This document shows positions 1 through 9,655 of a DNA stretch of 64,000 bases, piece after piece. Origin of the DNA: Acidimicrobiia bacterium (lineage in GTDB: Bacteria > Actinomycetota > Acidimicrobiia > IMCC26256 > PALSA-610); contig JAOSJK010000012.1 of assembly GCA_027494135.1 (NCBI GenBank), positions 920,795 to 984,794 on the forward strand. The letters run 5' to 3'. Position 1 is the stretch's first letter. Each line of letters begins with the position of its first letter. Both the position numbers and the translations under genes were made by a program. The notes under the pieces are model-generated. The model saw nothing but the letters and a program-made list of their open reading frames with translations, was not told the DNA's origin and ran no database searches.

Positions 1-1
1 C

Positions 2-433
2 GCTGGCATCGCAGGGGAGCTGCTGTCGTCGCCGTCATCCGAAGAGGTCGCGTCCGAGGTCGAAGCAGCGCTGACCGCAGTTCCGCTGGAGCTGCTCGCG
101 ACCCGGTCGGGTCGTGTGCGGGGCCGAGGCTATGTGCACGAGACCGACGCGGCCTGGGAGTTGATCGAGGCGGTGATCGCGCCGTTCCTGGTCGATCTGG
201 AGCGGCGGACCGCTCTCGGCCTGACCGAGGCTGCGACGATACTGGCTACTGGGATCGTCGCTGGGCTGTACGGGGTGCGCGAGCCCGAGATGGGGACCGT
301 GTTGGCGTACGCGAGCGAAGACACCCCGAGCGAGCTCGCGGCGAGCGTCATCGACAGAGCGGGGAAGCTGGATCTGGCCATCCCCGTCGACGCGGTGGAG
401 ACCTACTGGCCAGACTGGGACGATCTGCAGTGA
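2..433 (+). CDS. Unknown protein, 5' end outside window
   Basis: The frame is open from base 2 to a TGA at 431-433, so this is the last ~143 residues of a longer protein; the internal GTG near 116 is not needed as a start. I do not recognise the family. The visible part is alanine- and glutamate-rich, probably helical, with an acidic aromatic C-terminus (YWPDWDDLQ). It ends 16 nt before the primase-helicase ORF on the same strand and is probably in the same transcript. Its function cannot be inferred beyond that association. Confidence 0.6.
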   Translation, partial: AGIAGELLSSPSSEEVASEVEAALTAVPLELLATRSGRVRGRGYVHETDAAWELIEAVIAPFLVDLERRTALGLTEAATILATGIVAGLYGVREPEMGTVLAYASEDTPSELAASVIDRAGKLDLAIPVDAVETYWPDWDDLQ

Positions 434-449
434 CCGCACACCGCCGGCT

Positions 450-1475
450 ATGAGCGCCGCCGCCGGTCGGGATGACCCTCTCCAACAGGATCTCCTGCGG
501 GAGGTGGAGGAGTTGCGGGCGGAGAACGATCGACTCCGCGGCCTCCTCGGGCTCGACGAGCGACCCGACGACGGCCATGTGCAGGCGTGGACGCCGACGC
601 TGCTCGCGGAATCCACTGAGCGGCCGGCGGTGGAGTCCTCATCGACGGCGGCTGACAAGCTCGCGCTGTTCTGGTCGCTCTTCGGCACCCGCTCCGACGT
701 GTACGCGTACCGGTGGGAGAGCACTTCGAGCGGCAAGACCGGGTGGTCACCGGCAACGAAGGATCGCTGGTCGAAGGGTCGTCCACCCAAGAGCTTCTTG
801 GCGTTGACCGACGAGGTGTTCGTCTCGCACCTGCGCGGCGAGGAGACGATCGGGATCTACCCGCTGCTACGCGACGACACCTGCGCGTTGTTGGCGTGTG
901 ACTTCGACAAGGGGACGTGGGCGCTCGACGCTCTCGCGTACCTCGATGCCTGTCATCGCAACGCGGTACCGGCCGCTCTGGAGCGGTCCCGGTCGGGCAA
1001 CGGGGCGCACGTGTGGATCTTCTTCGACGCGCCGGTGGCGGCTTCGTCGGCCCGAGCGATGGGAGCGGCGCTGTTGCGCCAAGCGATGACGGCACGTGCC
1101 GAGTTGGATCTGTCGAGCTACGACCGGTTCTTCCCGTCCCAGGACTTCATGCCCAAGGCGGGGTTCGGGAACCTGATCGCGCTTCCGCTCCACGGAGGCT
1201 GCGCCAAGCATGGGACCACGCTGTTCCTCGATCCCACGACGATGGAACCGTGGCCCGACCAGTGGGCGTTCCTGTCGTCGGTCGCCCGCATGAAGCCCGA
1301 GGCCGTGGAGTCTCTGTCCGGGTCGCTTCGGCCGGTCGATACCGGGCCAGCACTCTCGTTTGCGGACCTGGCGAAGGCGGGCGGGCCGCCTCCACCCCCG
1401 GTGGTTCGGGCCCGGCTCGGCGCCGAGCTGTCGATCGAACGCGCAGGCCTGCCGCCCGCGGTGATCGCGGGTTGA
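450..1475 (+). CDS. TOTE-type archaeo-eukaryotic primase domain (N-terminal half of a primase-helicase)
   Basis: 341 residues. A short N-terminal coiled coil (LLREVEELRAENDRLRGLLG) precedes a primase-like domain with WESTSSGKTGWSP, LLRDDTCALLACDFDKGTW (acidic catalytic motif) and RSGNGAHVWIFFD. These match the AEP domain of TOTE conflict-system proteins, which normally continue into an SF2 helicase in one polypeptide. Here the ORF stops at 1473-1475, exactly where the next motif (KHLASIANPEFYEKQ) begins in another frame. One base inserted near 1466-1473 would fuse the halves. Known of the family: primase-helicases linked to conflict with mobile DNA. Inferred: one gene with the downstream ORF. 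Confidence 0.8.
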   Translation: MSAAAGRDDPLQQDLLREVEELRAENDRLRGLLGLDERPDDGHVQAWTPTLLAESTERPAVESSSTAADKLALFWSLFGTRSDVYAYRWESTSSGKTGWSPATKDRWSKGRPPKSFLALTDEVFVSHLRGEETIGIYPLLRDDTCALLACDFDKGTWALDALAYLDACHRNAVPAALERSRSGNGAHVWIFFDAPVAASSARAMGAALLRQAMTARAELDLSSYDRFFPSQDFMPKAGFGNLIALPLHGGCAKHGTTLFLDPTTMEPWPDQWAFLSSVARMKPEAVESLSGSLRPVDTGPALSFADLAKAGGPPPPPVVRARLGAELSIERAGLPPAVIAG

Positions 1476-2843
1476 AGCACCTGGCGTCGATCGCGAACCC
1501 GGAGTTCTACGAGAAGCAGCGCATGCGGTTCTCCACTTGGGACACGCCCCGGTTCATCAGCGCCTACCGGGAGGACCTCGAGTGGCTGCACCTGCCGCGC
1601 GGGCTCACCGGCAAGGTCGAGGAGTTGTTCGCATCCCTGGGCAGCACCCTCGAAGTCGCCGATGACCGCCCCGAACCGCCCGCGGCGGACTTCGAATTCC
1701 GCGGGACACTTCGGCCTCAGCAGTCGATCGCCGTCGCGGATCTCGTCGACCACGAGCTTGGCTTGTTGGTCGCGCCGCCCGGGGCGGGCAAGACAGTCAT
1801 GGCCTGCGCCGTGATCGCCCACCACCGCACCCCAACGCTCGTCGTGGTGGACCGCAAAGAGCTACTCGACCAATGGCGGTCACGACTGCACGACCAGCTC
1901 GACATCGAGCCGTCCGATGTCGGCCAGATCGGTGGCGGCCGCACCAAGCCGACCGGGATCATCGACGTCGCGATGATCCAGAGCCTCGCCCGCCGTGACG
2001 ACCCAACCCTGTTCGACCGATACGGGCTGATTGTTGTCGACGAGTGCCACCACCTCCCGGCCGTGTCGTTCACGACGTGCATGCGAGCGGCACGGACCCG
2101 CCGGTGGCTCGGCCTCACCGCCACGCCGTACCGGCGCGACAAGCTCGAAGCGCTAATCGCGTTCCAGTGCGGACCCACCCGCCACGAGATCAAGCCGGCT
2201 GCGGTCGAGGGAACCGAGTTGGTCCGCCGTGAGCTCGTCGTGCATCACACCAGTACAGAGGTGACCGAAGAGGAAGCCGCTCACATCCAAGCCGTCTTCC
2301 GAGTGATCAGCGAAGACGGGCAGCGCACCGCACAGATCTGCGGCGACGTCCACGACGCCTGCTCGTCGGGTCGGACCTGCCTGGTGCTCACCCAACGCAC
2401 CGAGCACATCAACGACATCGTCGCGGGCCTCACATCGCTCGGCGACGACGCTCTTGTACTGAAGGGTGGTCTGGGGAAGCGCGCCCGCCAAGCCGTCACC
2501 GACACGATCGCCGCTCGCGACCCCGACGACGGGATCATCCTCGTCGCCACCGGGTCCTACCTTGGCGAAGGGTTCGACTGGCCCGAGCTCGACACGCTGT
2601 TCCTGGCGTTCCCGCTCGCGTTCAAGGGACGAGTCGTGCAGTACGTCGGCCGGCTGTTGCGCACCCACGAAGCCAAACACCGCGTCGAGCTCCACGACTA
2701 CGTCGACAGCCGTATCCCCGTCCTCGATCGCATGCACAACAAACGCCTCCCCCGCCTACGCCACCCTCGGCTTCGACGTCCCCAAGACCCGCAGGCGACC
2801 CTCGAGTGAGCCGCCGGCAGGAGCCGACACCGATGCCTCCTGA
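1472..2843 (+). CDS. SF2 DEAD/DEAH helicase half of the TOTE-type protein, frameshifted
   Basis: From a possible TTG at 1472, overlapping the upstream stop as TTGA, the frame encodes the linker KHLASIANPEFYEKQRMR and an SF2 helicase: Walker A APPGAGKT near 1782, DECHH near 2041, GLTATPYRR near 2112, and motif VI-like VQYVGRLLRTHE near 2637. The raw frame ends at 2809 with an arginine/proline-rich tail. Removing one C from the five-C run 2749-2753 restores a more natural end (AYATLGFDVPKTRRRP) that stops at 2843. So two single-base indels separate this from an ordinary primase-helicase of about 790 residues. Confidence 0.75.
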
Positions 2844-3183
2844 AGACGAGACCGGCCGGCACGACGATCTCGAAGAGCTGAGTCTCGACGAGCTGATCGG
2901 ACAGATCACCGTCGACGCCTACGGAGACCAGGGCTACTGGTCGTTCCGGCAGGCCTTCGAAGACCACGTCGACTTCCCCATCCCTGCGTCCGTCATCGGC
3001 ACCGAGGTCACCATGACCGAGATCGACTTCGACGGAGACGAACGCCGAGGCCTCACCGCCACCGTCAAACGAGAAGGGCGTACCCGGACCGTCTCGCTCC
3101 TCGACATCGACATCCCTGACGACCAGGTTCGCTTCACACGACTCACCTGCGCCCACCGTCGCTGGCTCGGCACGGACGGCTGA
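2833..3183 (+). CDS. Small acidic protein resembling calcium-binding family proteins
   Basis: 116 residues from ATG 2833 (GGAG 9 nt upstream); a GTG at 2806 in frame would add nine residues but has no ribosome site. The core ITVDAYGDQGYWSFRQAFED and the following beta-rich segment with DFDGDE resemble the small bacterial 'calcium binding' family (Pfam PF11535-like). This is recalled similarity, not tested. The gene overlaps the frameshift-corrected helicase end by 11 nt and so is probably cotranscribed. Function unknown. Confidence 0.6.
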   Translation: MPPEDETGRHDDLEELSLDELIGQITVDAYGDQGYWSFRQAFEDHVDFPIPASVIGTEVTMTEIDFDGDERRGLTATVKREGRTRTVSLLDIDIPDDQVRFTRLTCAHRRWLGTDG

Positions 3184-3305
3184 GAGCACGGAGAGGGCAC
3201 CCGGCATCGGGGTGCACACCCGGTCGCGATCCCGCTCTGGCGTGACCCTCGCTGGGCTGCTACCGACTCCGCTACCGACATCCCACCCAGCGGAGGAACC
3301 AGACG

Positions 3306-4481
3306 ATGGCGTACGTGACCGAGAAGCGAGGCGTGCACTACGCGGTGATCTACGAAGGCCGTAACCCCGTCACCGGACGCGAGCGTCGCCGCTGGCAGCG
3401 CTGCGAGAATCGCCGAGACGCCGAGCGCCTCGCCGGCCGGCTCACCACAGAGCAGGAACGCAGGCACCGAGCGGGCTCGTCGATGACCGTCGGCGACTAC
3501 CTGCTCGGCCAGTGGCTCCCCGCACGCGAAGCCACCGTCGCTCGATCCACCCATGCGCGGGACGGCAAGGCAATCGAGCACTACCTGCTCCCCCACCTCG
3601 GCGACACACCGCTACGTCGGCTACGCCCCGAGCACATCCGCTCGCTCTACCAACACCTACTCATCGCCGGCAGCCGTCGCGGCGGACCGCTCGCAGCGAA
3701 GACCATCGCCAACCTCCATCAGCTCATCCGATCCGCCCTCCGCGACGCAGTCGACCGCGGCCTGCTCCCAGCGAACCCCGTCGCCGGCGTGCAGCCACCA
3801 GACCCGCGGAGCCGACCCTCCGGCAGTCGCCGAGCCAAGTCATGGACCGCCGCCGAGCTCGGCGCGTTCATCGACGGAACCACCCAGAGCCAGCACTCGA
3901 TGCTGTTCCGGCTCACCGCTGCGACCGGCATGCGCCGAGGTGAGGTGCTCGGACTGCGCTGGGACGACATCCACTTCGACACCGGCCGGATCGAGATCAC
4001 CCAGGCCCTCATCGCCATCGGCTACCAGCTCGAGTTCACCCGCCTCAAGACCCGCACCAGCCGCCGCAACGTCACCCTCGACACCGACACCCTCGCCCTG
4101 CTCGCCGACTGGCGCCGCCAGCAAGACGCTCAGCTCGTCGCCGCAGGCGCGGTCAACGAGCACGGGCTCGTGTTCACCCGCCCCGACGGCAAGCCGTTGC
4201 ACCCCCACACCGTGTCCCAGGCGTTCGGGCGGGCCCAGCGTCACGTCGACGTGTCACCCCTCCGCTTCCACGACTTGAGGCACACCCACGCCAGCCTCCT
4301 GCTCCGAGACCGGGTCCCGATCAAGGTCGTCTCCGAACGACTCGGGCACGCAAACCCGGCATTCACGATGACGACCTACCAGCACGTCATCCCCGGCATG
4401 CAAGAAGACGCCGCCGCCGCCTTCGGCCAACTCCTCGCCGCCCATACACGGAATTCAACCGAGCGAAAGGCCGCCGCATAG
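3306..4481 (+). CDS. Tyrosine site-specific integrase 1
   Basis: 391 residues with GGAGG nine nt before the ATG. An N-terminal arm-type DNA-binding segment (YAVIYEGRNPVTGRE) is followed by a SAM-like core-binding domain (about 60-160) and a catalytic domain: Arg in TGMRRGEVLGL, HDLRHTHAS (HxxR), LGHANP and Tyr in TTYQHV. It integrates or excises an element by strand exchange at an att site. A tRNA-Met 3' fragment lies 90 nt beyond its stop, the usual att position. It is clearly related to integrase 2 (17686) and the integrase start at 63927. Confidence 0.95.
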   Translation: MAYVTEKRGVHYAVIYEGRNPVTGRERRRWQRCENRRDAERLAGRLTTEQERRHRAGSSMTVGDYLLGQWLPAREATVARSTHARDGKAIEHYLLPHLGDTPLRRLRPEHIRSLYQHLLIAGSRRGGPLAAKTIANLHQLIRSALRDAVDRGLLPANPVAGVQPPDPRSRPSGSRRAKSWTAAELGAFIDGTTQSQHSMLFRLTAATGMRRGEVLGLRWDDIHFDTGRIEITQALIAIGYQLEFTRLKTRTSRRNVTLDTDTLALLADWRRQQDAQLVAAGAVNEHGLVFTRPDGKPLHPHTVSQAFGRAQRHVDVSPLRFHDLRHTHASLLLRDRVPIKVVSERLGHANPAFTMTTYQHVIPGMQEDAAAAFGQLLAAHTRNSTERKAAA

Positions 4482-4525
4482 CCGGTAGCGGCCGGTAGAC
4501 ACTCGGTAGCGGCCGGAAACTACGC

Positions 4526-4551
4526 AAGGCCCCCGATCACTCGGAGGCCTT
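4526..4551 (+). terminator. Hairpin after integrase 1
   Basis: AAGGCC-C-CCGA, loop, TCGG-A-GGCCTT forms a GC-rich stem of about ten pairs, 45 nt after the integrase stop. No strong T-run follows, so it may terminate weakly. The preceding 40 nt repeats GGTAGCGGCCGG, which could instead be integrase arm-binding sites. Confidence 0.5.
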
Positions 4552-4570
4552 GTCATCACTGCCATGTCGT

Positions 4571-4615
<45 letters not shown>

Positions 4616-4689
4616 TCTGGTCCCGTCCTGTCTCGTTTCATACCTCTGGGCTGGGGTTTCGCGCATTCGACGTACCGGTCTGTACCACT

Positions 4690-4713
4690 GCGGACCAGCC
4701 GATACCGGTCCGC
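4690..4713 (-). terminator. Hairpin beyond the lmuB stop
   Basis: GCGGACC, 10-nt loop, GGTCCGC is a perfect 7-bp stem 72 nt past the end of the Lamassu operon. No T-run follows, so termination is unproven. TACCGGTC also occurs nearby at about 4673 and 4703, an alternative reading as integrase sites. Confidence 0.35.
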
Positions 4714-4784
4714 GGTGTAGAAGAAAGTGTAGAAGCCTCGCCCGGTGCTGTCATGCGGCGACCACAAGTCCGGTGCGTCGCGGA

Positions 4785-7193
4785 TCAGACCGCAAGCGCA
4801 GGGTCAGGAGACCAACTGAGTCTCGTCACCCCACGGTCCTCGTCGTTGGACCGCTCCCCGAGCTCGATGGTGATCAGAGCATCACCGTCGTAGGCAGGGC
4901 TCAGTTCGAGAGCGAGGTACTCGAACAGCTCACGTTCGTGAACAGCGACGATCACCTGTCGACCGTGGTTCTTCGAGAGGACCCGAATCAGGCCCGCGAA
5001 CTGGGCGACATGTACCTCGTCCATGGACTGGACCGGGTCATCGAACACCAGGCAGGGCACGACCGGCTCGACCGCGAGGTGGAGGGCGATGAAAAGCGAC
5101 AGAGCCGCCGTGTTCAGGTTGCCGGCGCTGAGCATCATCTGCGGCGACCCACCAGCTTCACCGGAAGAGTGGACCGTCTCCAGATGTAGCTCAAGCGCAG
5201 TCTTGGAGGAAGTTGGGATGCCGAAGGCAGGTACGAATGGTTCGGCGGGGGCCAGGCGGGTGAAGACGCTCCGCCATACCTCGTTGAGCGACTCGGTGAA
5301 CACCTGCTGGACGATGGCTGATCGAGCGTTGTTCGCTGCGGTGTGCACCTCGCGGGCGACCGCCTGCCGACGCTTTGCCTCGGCGAGCCGTTCATCCCAT
5401 GTCAGCTTCGCCTTCGCTGCTGCTGCAACCCCAGCCTGCAACTCATCGGCATGCTGGGCACGGGAGCGAAGGGCGGCAAGCGACTCGGATGCCTGCGTCA
5501 GGGTGGTCGAGCGAGCCTCGAACTCCGAGGTTCTGGCTGATGCCACGTCAGCGAGTCTGCGCCACGCGTCGCCCAGACTCTCTTGCTCCGCTGGCCCTGA
5601 CAAGCCGAGGGCCTTGGCAGCGCTTTCCAGCTCAGACAGTACGGTCTGTTCCTCTTCCGCGACTGCCTGGAGGTCGGCGAGTTCGTTCTGCGCGTCGCGG
5701 CTGCGTGCCCTATGGCCGTCACCATCGGAGATCCCTTGTCGCAGTTCCTCGAGTCGAGCCTGGAGAACCTGCACAGCTTCCCTTCGCTCCGCAGCGGCGC
5801 TGAGCTGGTCAGCTGACAGAAGCTGGGCGCGGATCCCGGCCAAGGCACGCTGGTCCGCTTCCATCTCGGCCGTGACGGAGTCTCGCTGCTGAGTAAGCAC
5901 TTGGATGCGGCGGCCGAGATCGGTCAGCTCAGCAATCTTGCGATCGAGATGGCCAGCGAGGTGGCCGTCACCGAGCTCGCCGAAGTCACGGTCGCAGACG
6001 GGGCAGACGTTGTCGGAGACATGCTCACGAAGCGCAGCGAGCGCTGCTGCCAGCGTTCCGGCAAGCTGCTCTGCTTGCGCGATCTCAGTCTGCAAACCGG
6101 CCAGAGCCGCCTCATGCCCAGCGATGCGCTCCTCAATCCCACCGATGTCAGCGACCACCGCATGATGGCGAGCCAACCTCGAATCGAGTCTCTCAAGTTC
6201 ATCACTCAGAGACGATCCCGGATCGTCGAGGCCATCGAGCTGGAGGGCGACGACGGCCTCTCGCCATTCCGTAATCGGTGCCTCGTACTCAGCGCGCCAC
6301 TGCTCCATGGCAACCGCTGTGTCAGCTGCTCGTGCTTTGGCTTCTTCCAAGCGGATCGTAGAGGGTCGAGACCCAAGCACGTCGATGCGTCCGCCAAGGG
6401 CGCTCAGCTGACGGTCGAGCTGGAGTGCGCGGCTGCGTTCTTCAGGCAGCTGACTGGCTTGCAGGATCCGCTCGGCCGCTGCCTCCAAGTCAGGAGAATC
6501 TGACTCCGGCGGTGCATGTCCTAGCGCAGTGAGAGACTGTTGCAGATCCCGGCGCGCATGCTCGAGCCCGGCGTTCGCCGATTCCGACTCAAGCGTCACT
6601 TCACGGAGGTCTCTAGCCGCCCGCTCAGCGTTGGCCTCGGTATCTGCGAATCCGTCTGACAGCTTTCTGAGCCGGCGGACGTCAGTGGCATCAGAGAGCC
6701 CACCCCGAAGTGCGTCGAGCTGGTCGAGTCCGAGCAGTTCGTTGACGAAGCGCGCCAGGGCCGACTCCTCCTTCCCCTCGCGATACTGGTAGAGCTCCAG
6801 CAGTTGGCCGAGCGAGACCTGATCGAGGTAGCACCGCTCGGAGTAGAACTGAGCTGCCTCGGGGCCAAGCGCTGGCTGGCCTTCGATACGGTCACCGCCG
6901 ACGGTCATGTTCGACTGGGGCTCTCCGATCGTCAGCTCATTGGCTACCTCGGCACGTACGGTCGCGAATGAGTGTCCATGGGTGGGCAGGTGCGCCGTGT
7001 ATCGCTCGTCATGACGACGCATGCTTCGGATCTCACCGGTCAGGGCGAGCTCGAGTGCAGATAGGACGCTGGTCTTGCCCGCTCCGTTCGGCCCGTGAAG
7101 CAGCACGACTGGAGCGTCGAGCGGCAACGTCCGATGGCCATCGAGCCTGCGGAAGTCGGATATGGAGATCCCACGGAGCGGCACGTTGCTCAT
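4785..7193 (-). CDS. lmuB: Lamassu SMC/Rad50-like ATPase (LmuB)
   Basis: 802 residues. Walker A (LHGPNGAGKTS) is near residue 35, long coiled-coil segments flank a zinc hook CPVCDRDF near 398, and Walker B CLVFDDPVQSMDEVH is near 710. The layout is that of Rad50/SMC ATPases. The ATG overlaps the stop of the 190-aa gene by 4 nt, and that gene overlaps the SIR2 gene in the same way, giving effector, small protein, SMC. This matches Lamassu-family defence (LmuA, LmuC, LmuB), where the SMC part is thought to sense phage or plasmid DNA structures and release the effector. No indels were seen. Confidence 0.85.
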   Translation of the reverse strand: MSNVPLRGISISDFRRLDGHRTLPLDAPVVLLHGPNGAGKTSVLSALELALTGEIRSMRRHDERYTAHLPTHGHSFATVRAEVANELTIGEPQSNMTVGGDRIEGQPALGPEAAQFYSERCYLDQVSLGQLLELYQYREGKEESALARFVNELLGLDQLDALRGGLSDATDVRRLRKLSDGFADTEANAERAARDLREVTLESESANAGLEHARRDLQQSLTALGHAPPESDSPDLEAAAERILQASQLPEERSRALQLDRQLSALGGRIDVLGSRPSTIRLEEAKARAADTAVAMEQWRAEYEAPITEWREAVVALQLDGLDDPGSSLSDELERLDSRLARHHAVVADIGGIEERIAGHEAALAGLQTEIAQAEQLAGTLAAALAALREHVSDNVCPVCDRDFGELGDGHLAGHLDRKIAELTDLGRRIQVLTQQRDSVTAEMEADQRALAGIRAQLLSADQLSAAAERREAVQVLQARLEELRQGISDGDGHRARSRDAQNELADLQAVAEEEQTVLSELESAAKALGLSGPAEQESLGDAWRRLADVASARTSEFEARSTTLTQASESLAALRSRAQHADELQAGVAAAAKAKLTWDERLAEAKRRQAVAREVHTAANNARSAIVQQVFTESLNEVWRSVFTRLAPAEPFVPAFGIPTSSKTALELHLETVHSSGEAGGSPQMMLSAGNLNTAALSLFIALHLAVEPVVPCLVFDDPVQSMDEVHVAQFAGLIRVLSKNHGRQVIVAVHERELFEYLALELSPAYDGDALITIELGERSNDEDRGVTRLSWSPDPALAV

Positions 7194-7762
7194 CCCGGTG
7201 CCTCTTCGTCCGAGACGCCTAGCGCCCCTGCGTCGATGTACTCACGAAGAGCATCCCGTACGGCTTCGGGGCCGATCCGGGCCTCGTCAATCAAGTGCCG
7301 GTGTTCGTCCGACAGTTGGGTTCCGAGCTTCGCCACCACCTCATCAAGGGGCTCTTGCCCCTGCCGAGCGGTGGGCGGGAGGGTCAGCGGCAGCAACACG
7401 GAGACCGCTCGCCGGACGTCTTCAGCAGTGGGTGTCTCGGTCGTAATGGGCAACACACGAGCATGGCGCTCAAGATCGGCGGCAGTCGGCCCCGCTGGTG
7501 GCTCGCCGACGAACACCAAGCTCACGGGCCGACGAGACTCAACTTGGTCAAGCGTCCGAGTGAGCCCTGACAGCAGCTGCGCCAGGCGGCGAGACGAGGG
7601 AACACCGGTTGCGATCACGACGAGGTCGTGGGAGACGCCCGTCCCTCTCGCCGCTGCATCGAAATCGAAGGCAGCACCAGCGACCACGAGAGGTTTCGGT
7701 AGGCGTTCGAAGCCTTCTCCCTCAAGCACCTCAAGAACGGTCTCTATCGCCGTCGCCGTCAC
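7190..7762 (-). CDS. lmuC: Lamassu small middle component (LmuC-like)
   Basis: 190 residues, no recognisable catalytic motif. The first ~115 residues look like an alpha/beta core (LVVIATGVPSSRR, PVSLVFVGEP) and the C-terminus is helical. It sits between effector and SMC genes with 4-nt overlaps on both sides, implying equimolar translation into one complex. Size and position match LmuC, also described as the middle component of ABC-three-component systems. Assignment rests mainly on context. Confidence 0.7.
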   Translation of the reverse strand: MTATAIETVLEVLEGEGFERLPKPLVVAGAAFDFDAAARGTGVSHDLVVIATGVPSSRRLAQLLSGLTRTLDQVESRRPVSLVFVGEPPAGPTAADLERHARVLPITTETPTAEDVRRAVSVLLPLTLPPTARQGQEPLDEVVAKLGTQLSDEHRHLIDEARIGPEAVRDALREYIDAGALGVSDEEAPG

Positions 7763-9474
7763 AGCGCCCCCTCCAGCTTGAAGCTCTCGAACAGCTCATC
7801 GGCAGTCGACGCGGCGCCACACAGAGCCGCCAGGTCAACCTCCCGCGCTCCGCTGTCTCCAGTTCGCCCGTAGCGGGTTCGAGGTGAACGGGTCGTCCTC
7901 GGAGGAATCGACTCGGCGTAGATGATGAGCACGTCTCTACTCGCTACGTCGACCAGCTCGCTGGCCTCAAGCTTTGAGAGTACGCCAGCGTCCTTCACGA
8001 TGAACACGTCCGAGATACGCCCAGATTCCGCCGTGACGCGAACGGCGGCATCACCAGGATTCGCCGCCACCTCAAGGCTAACCAGCCACTCCTTCGCCAG
8101 GTGACCACGTCCCAAGAGCGAGACCGCAACTGCGAACCGACCGAGCGCGTCACCGGGGAAGTTCGGGTCATCCAAGGCCTCAGCTGCGGGCTTGACCGTC
8201 AAGGGTTCGTAGTGAGTCGCGTCAGGCGCTGGAGCGTTGCCGGTTCGGAAAGCTGACAGCACCAGCCGCGTCGTGGTGACCAGCTCCTCCACGAAGGAGC
8301 GGACGTCCGCGGCCGCCAGGACGCTCACTTCGTTGCGAAGCAGCCGAATGTCGTCCTGCATCCGGGTCACTTCGGACGAGGCGAGGTCAAGGTCGGATAC
8401 GTGCTCAAGCAGTCTGCACAGCTTGTCGGTCAGCACGTAGAGCACCAGCGCGAGAAGAGCGGGCTTTGCGTACGCGCCAAGTAGCGCAGATGCCTGGATC
8501 TCGGCTCCCTTGGCGGAGGAAGCCTCGTCCCCGTAAACGACCTTCAACATGTGCTTGTGATGCGGGCCGAGCTGCTCGTCCGCGCACACGATCGCGGGTG
8601 GAGCGGCCGGCCAGGTTCGAACGAGGTTCTGGCTTGCCTCGTTGAACATCGTGTGGATGTTGGCATCCTGAGCCGAGAGACCTACGACGAAAGCGGGCTT
8701 CGACGCGAGCACGAACTCAAGACGATCCTTCATGATCTTGTTGTCCGGCTTCGCTGCCCAACCCGAGATCTGCGACTCACGGGCGATAAGCCGGTCCCGG
8801 TAGTGCTCCTCGTCCGCCCGTGCTCGCACCGCGCACCCGTGAAACTTGACGAGTTCCGCTGTCCTCTCCGGAGATGAGAAATCGCCAGGCAGAACGATGA
8901 CCCGCAGCAGGCTGTCCGGCTGAGCCGCTAGTAGCGACACAGCCGCCTCGATGAGGCCGTCCCAGTTCGTGGTGGGCACGAACCGCACGGCCCCTTCAAG
9001 CATCAAGATCGCGACACACAGGTGCTCAACATCTGGTTGCAGGTGAGGCGCCCCGTAGGTCGCCGCTGCTTTGATCCCCGCCCAGACGAGGAAATCCGGT
9101 TGCTCGCCCTCGACACGGACATCCAGCACGGCGGCGTACTTGTTTCGTAGCCAGACGATGAGATCCGACAAGCTCGGCCAGCTCTCCACAGGCTGAGCGA
9201 AGTCGATCGGATCACGCAGCGTGTCCGGTACCTCTGCGATGTCAAGAATCTCGCCAAGAGCTGAACGAAACCGGCAGCGGTCATCCGCTGGGTCGATCTG
9301 CTCTTGGATGAAGCACAGGAGGCCGCGAAGCAGCTGATCGACGCCCGGAACCACATCACGCGAGATGCCGGACCCGAGCCACAGCGCGTAGTCCCCTCGG
9401 GCGAAGGCTGAGGACGCTGCAGCGAACTCGTCTTCGAAGCAGGCGAGGACCTCAGCAACTGTCTGGCGAGGCAT
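7759..9474 (-). CDS. lmuA: SIR2-like effector of the Lamassu operon
   Basis: 571 residues from ATG 9474; the frame is open to an ATG at 9543, so the start is uncertain. The N-terminal part is SIR2-like: ALWLGSGISRD near residue 33 (NAD-binding loop) and FVPTTNWDGLIEAA near 170. The rest (about 300-571) is helical plus a C-terminal domain of unknown fold. SIR2-like domains in defence usually deplete NAD+ and arrest the infected cell. Known: Lamassu systems with Sir2 effectors exist. Inferred: this is one, because its stop overlaps the LmuC-like gene and the SMC gene follows. Confidence 0.8.
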   Translation of the reverse strand: MPRQTVAEVLACFEDEFAAASSAFARGDYALWLGSGISRDVVPGVDQLLRGLLCFIQEQIDPADDRCRFRSALGEILDIAEVPDTLRDPIDFAQPVESWPSLSDLIVWLRNKYAAVLDVRVEGEQPDFLVWAGIKAAATYGAPHLQPDVEHLCVAILMLEGAVRFVPTTNWDGLIEAAVSLLAAQPDSLLRVIVLPGDFSSPERTAELVKFHGCAVRARADEEHYRDRLIARESQISGWAAKPDNKIMKDRLEFVLASKPAFVVGLSAQDANIHTMFNEASQNLVRTWPAAPPAIVCADEQLGPHHKHMLKVVYGDEASSAKGAEIQASALLGAYAKPALLALVLYVLTDKLCRLLEHVSDLDLASSEVTRMQDDIRLLRNEVSVLAAADVRSFVEELVTTTRLVLSAFRTGNAPAPDATHYEPLTVKPAAEALDDPNFPGDALGRFAVAVSLLGRGHLAKEWLVSLEVAANPGDAAVRVTAESGRISDVFIVKDAGVLSKLEASELVDVASRDVLIIYAESIPPRTTRSPRTRYGRTGDSGAREVDLAALCGAASTADELFESFKLEGAL

Positions 9475-9602
9475 CGGCGTCACGATGACCAGCCCAACCG
9501 GGTCAGCCGAACACTTGCGACTCGGCCGCTCCACGAGCAGCACGGAAACTCACGTGTCAGGGCCGGGACTGCCTGTAGGCCTCGATTCGCACCTGCGCCC
9601 AT

Positions 9603-9618
9603 GGGGGACCTCTCCCCC
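9603..9618 (-). promoter_or_regulatory. GC hairpin between the small-protein gene and lmuA
   Basis: GGGGGA-CCTC-TCCCCC style stem of about 6 bp lies between the stop at 9656 and the start of lmuA. It could attenuate read-through from the upstream HEPN pair into the Lamassu genes. Nothing else distinct was seen in this gap. Confidence 0.3.
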
Positions 9619-9655
9619 ACCGGGGTACCGTTGCCTGCTTCTGCGAGCGGTCAGC

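Noticed and set aside
4640-4668. Shared 13-mer CTGGGGTTTCGCG near the tRNA fragment and at the end of repeat copy 2
   Set aside because: A single short match in GC-rich DNA is not enough to claim a common att core.
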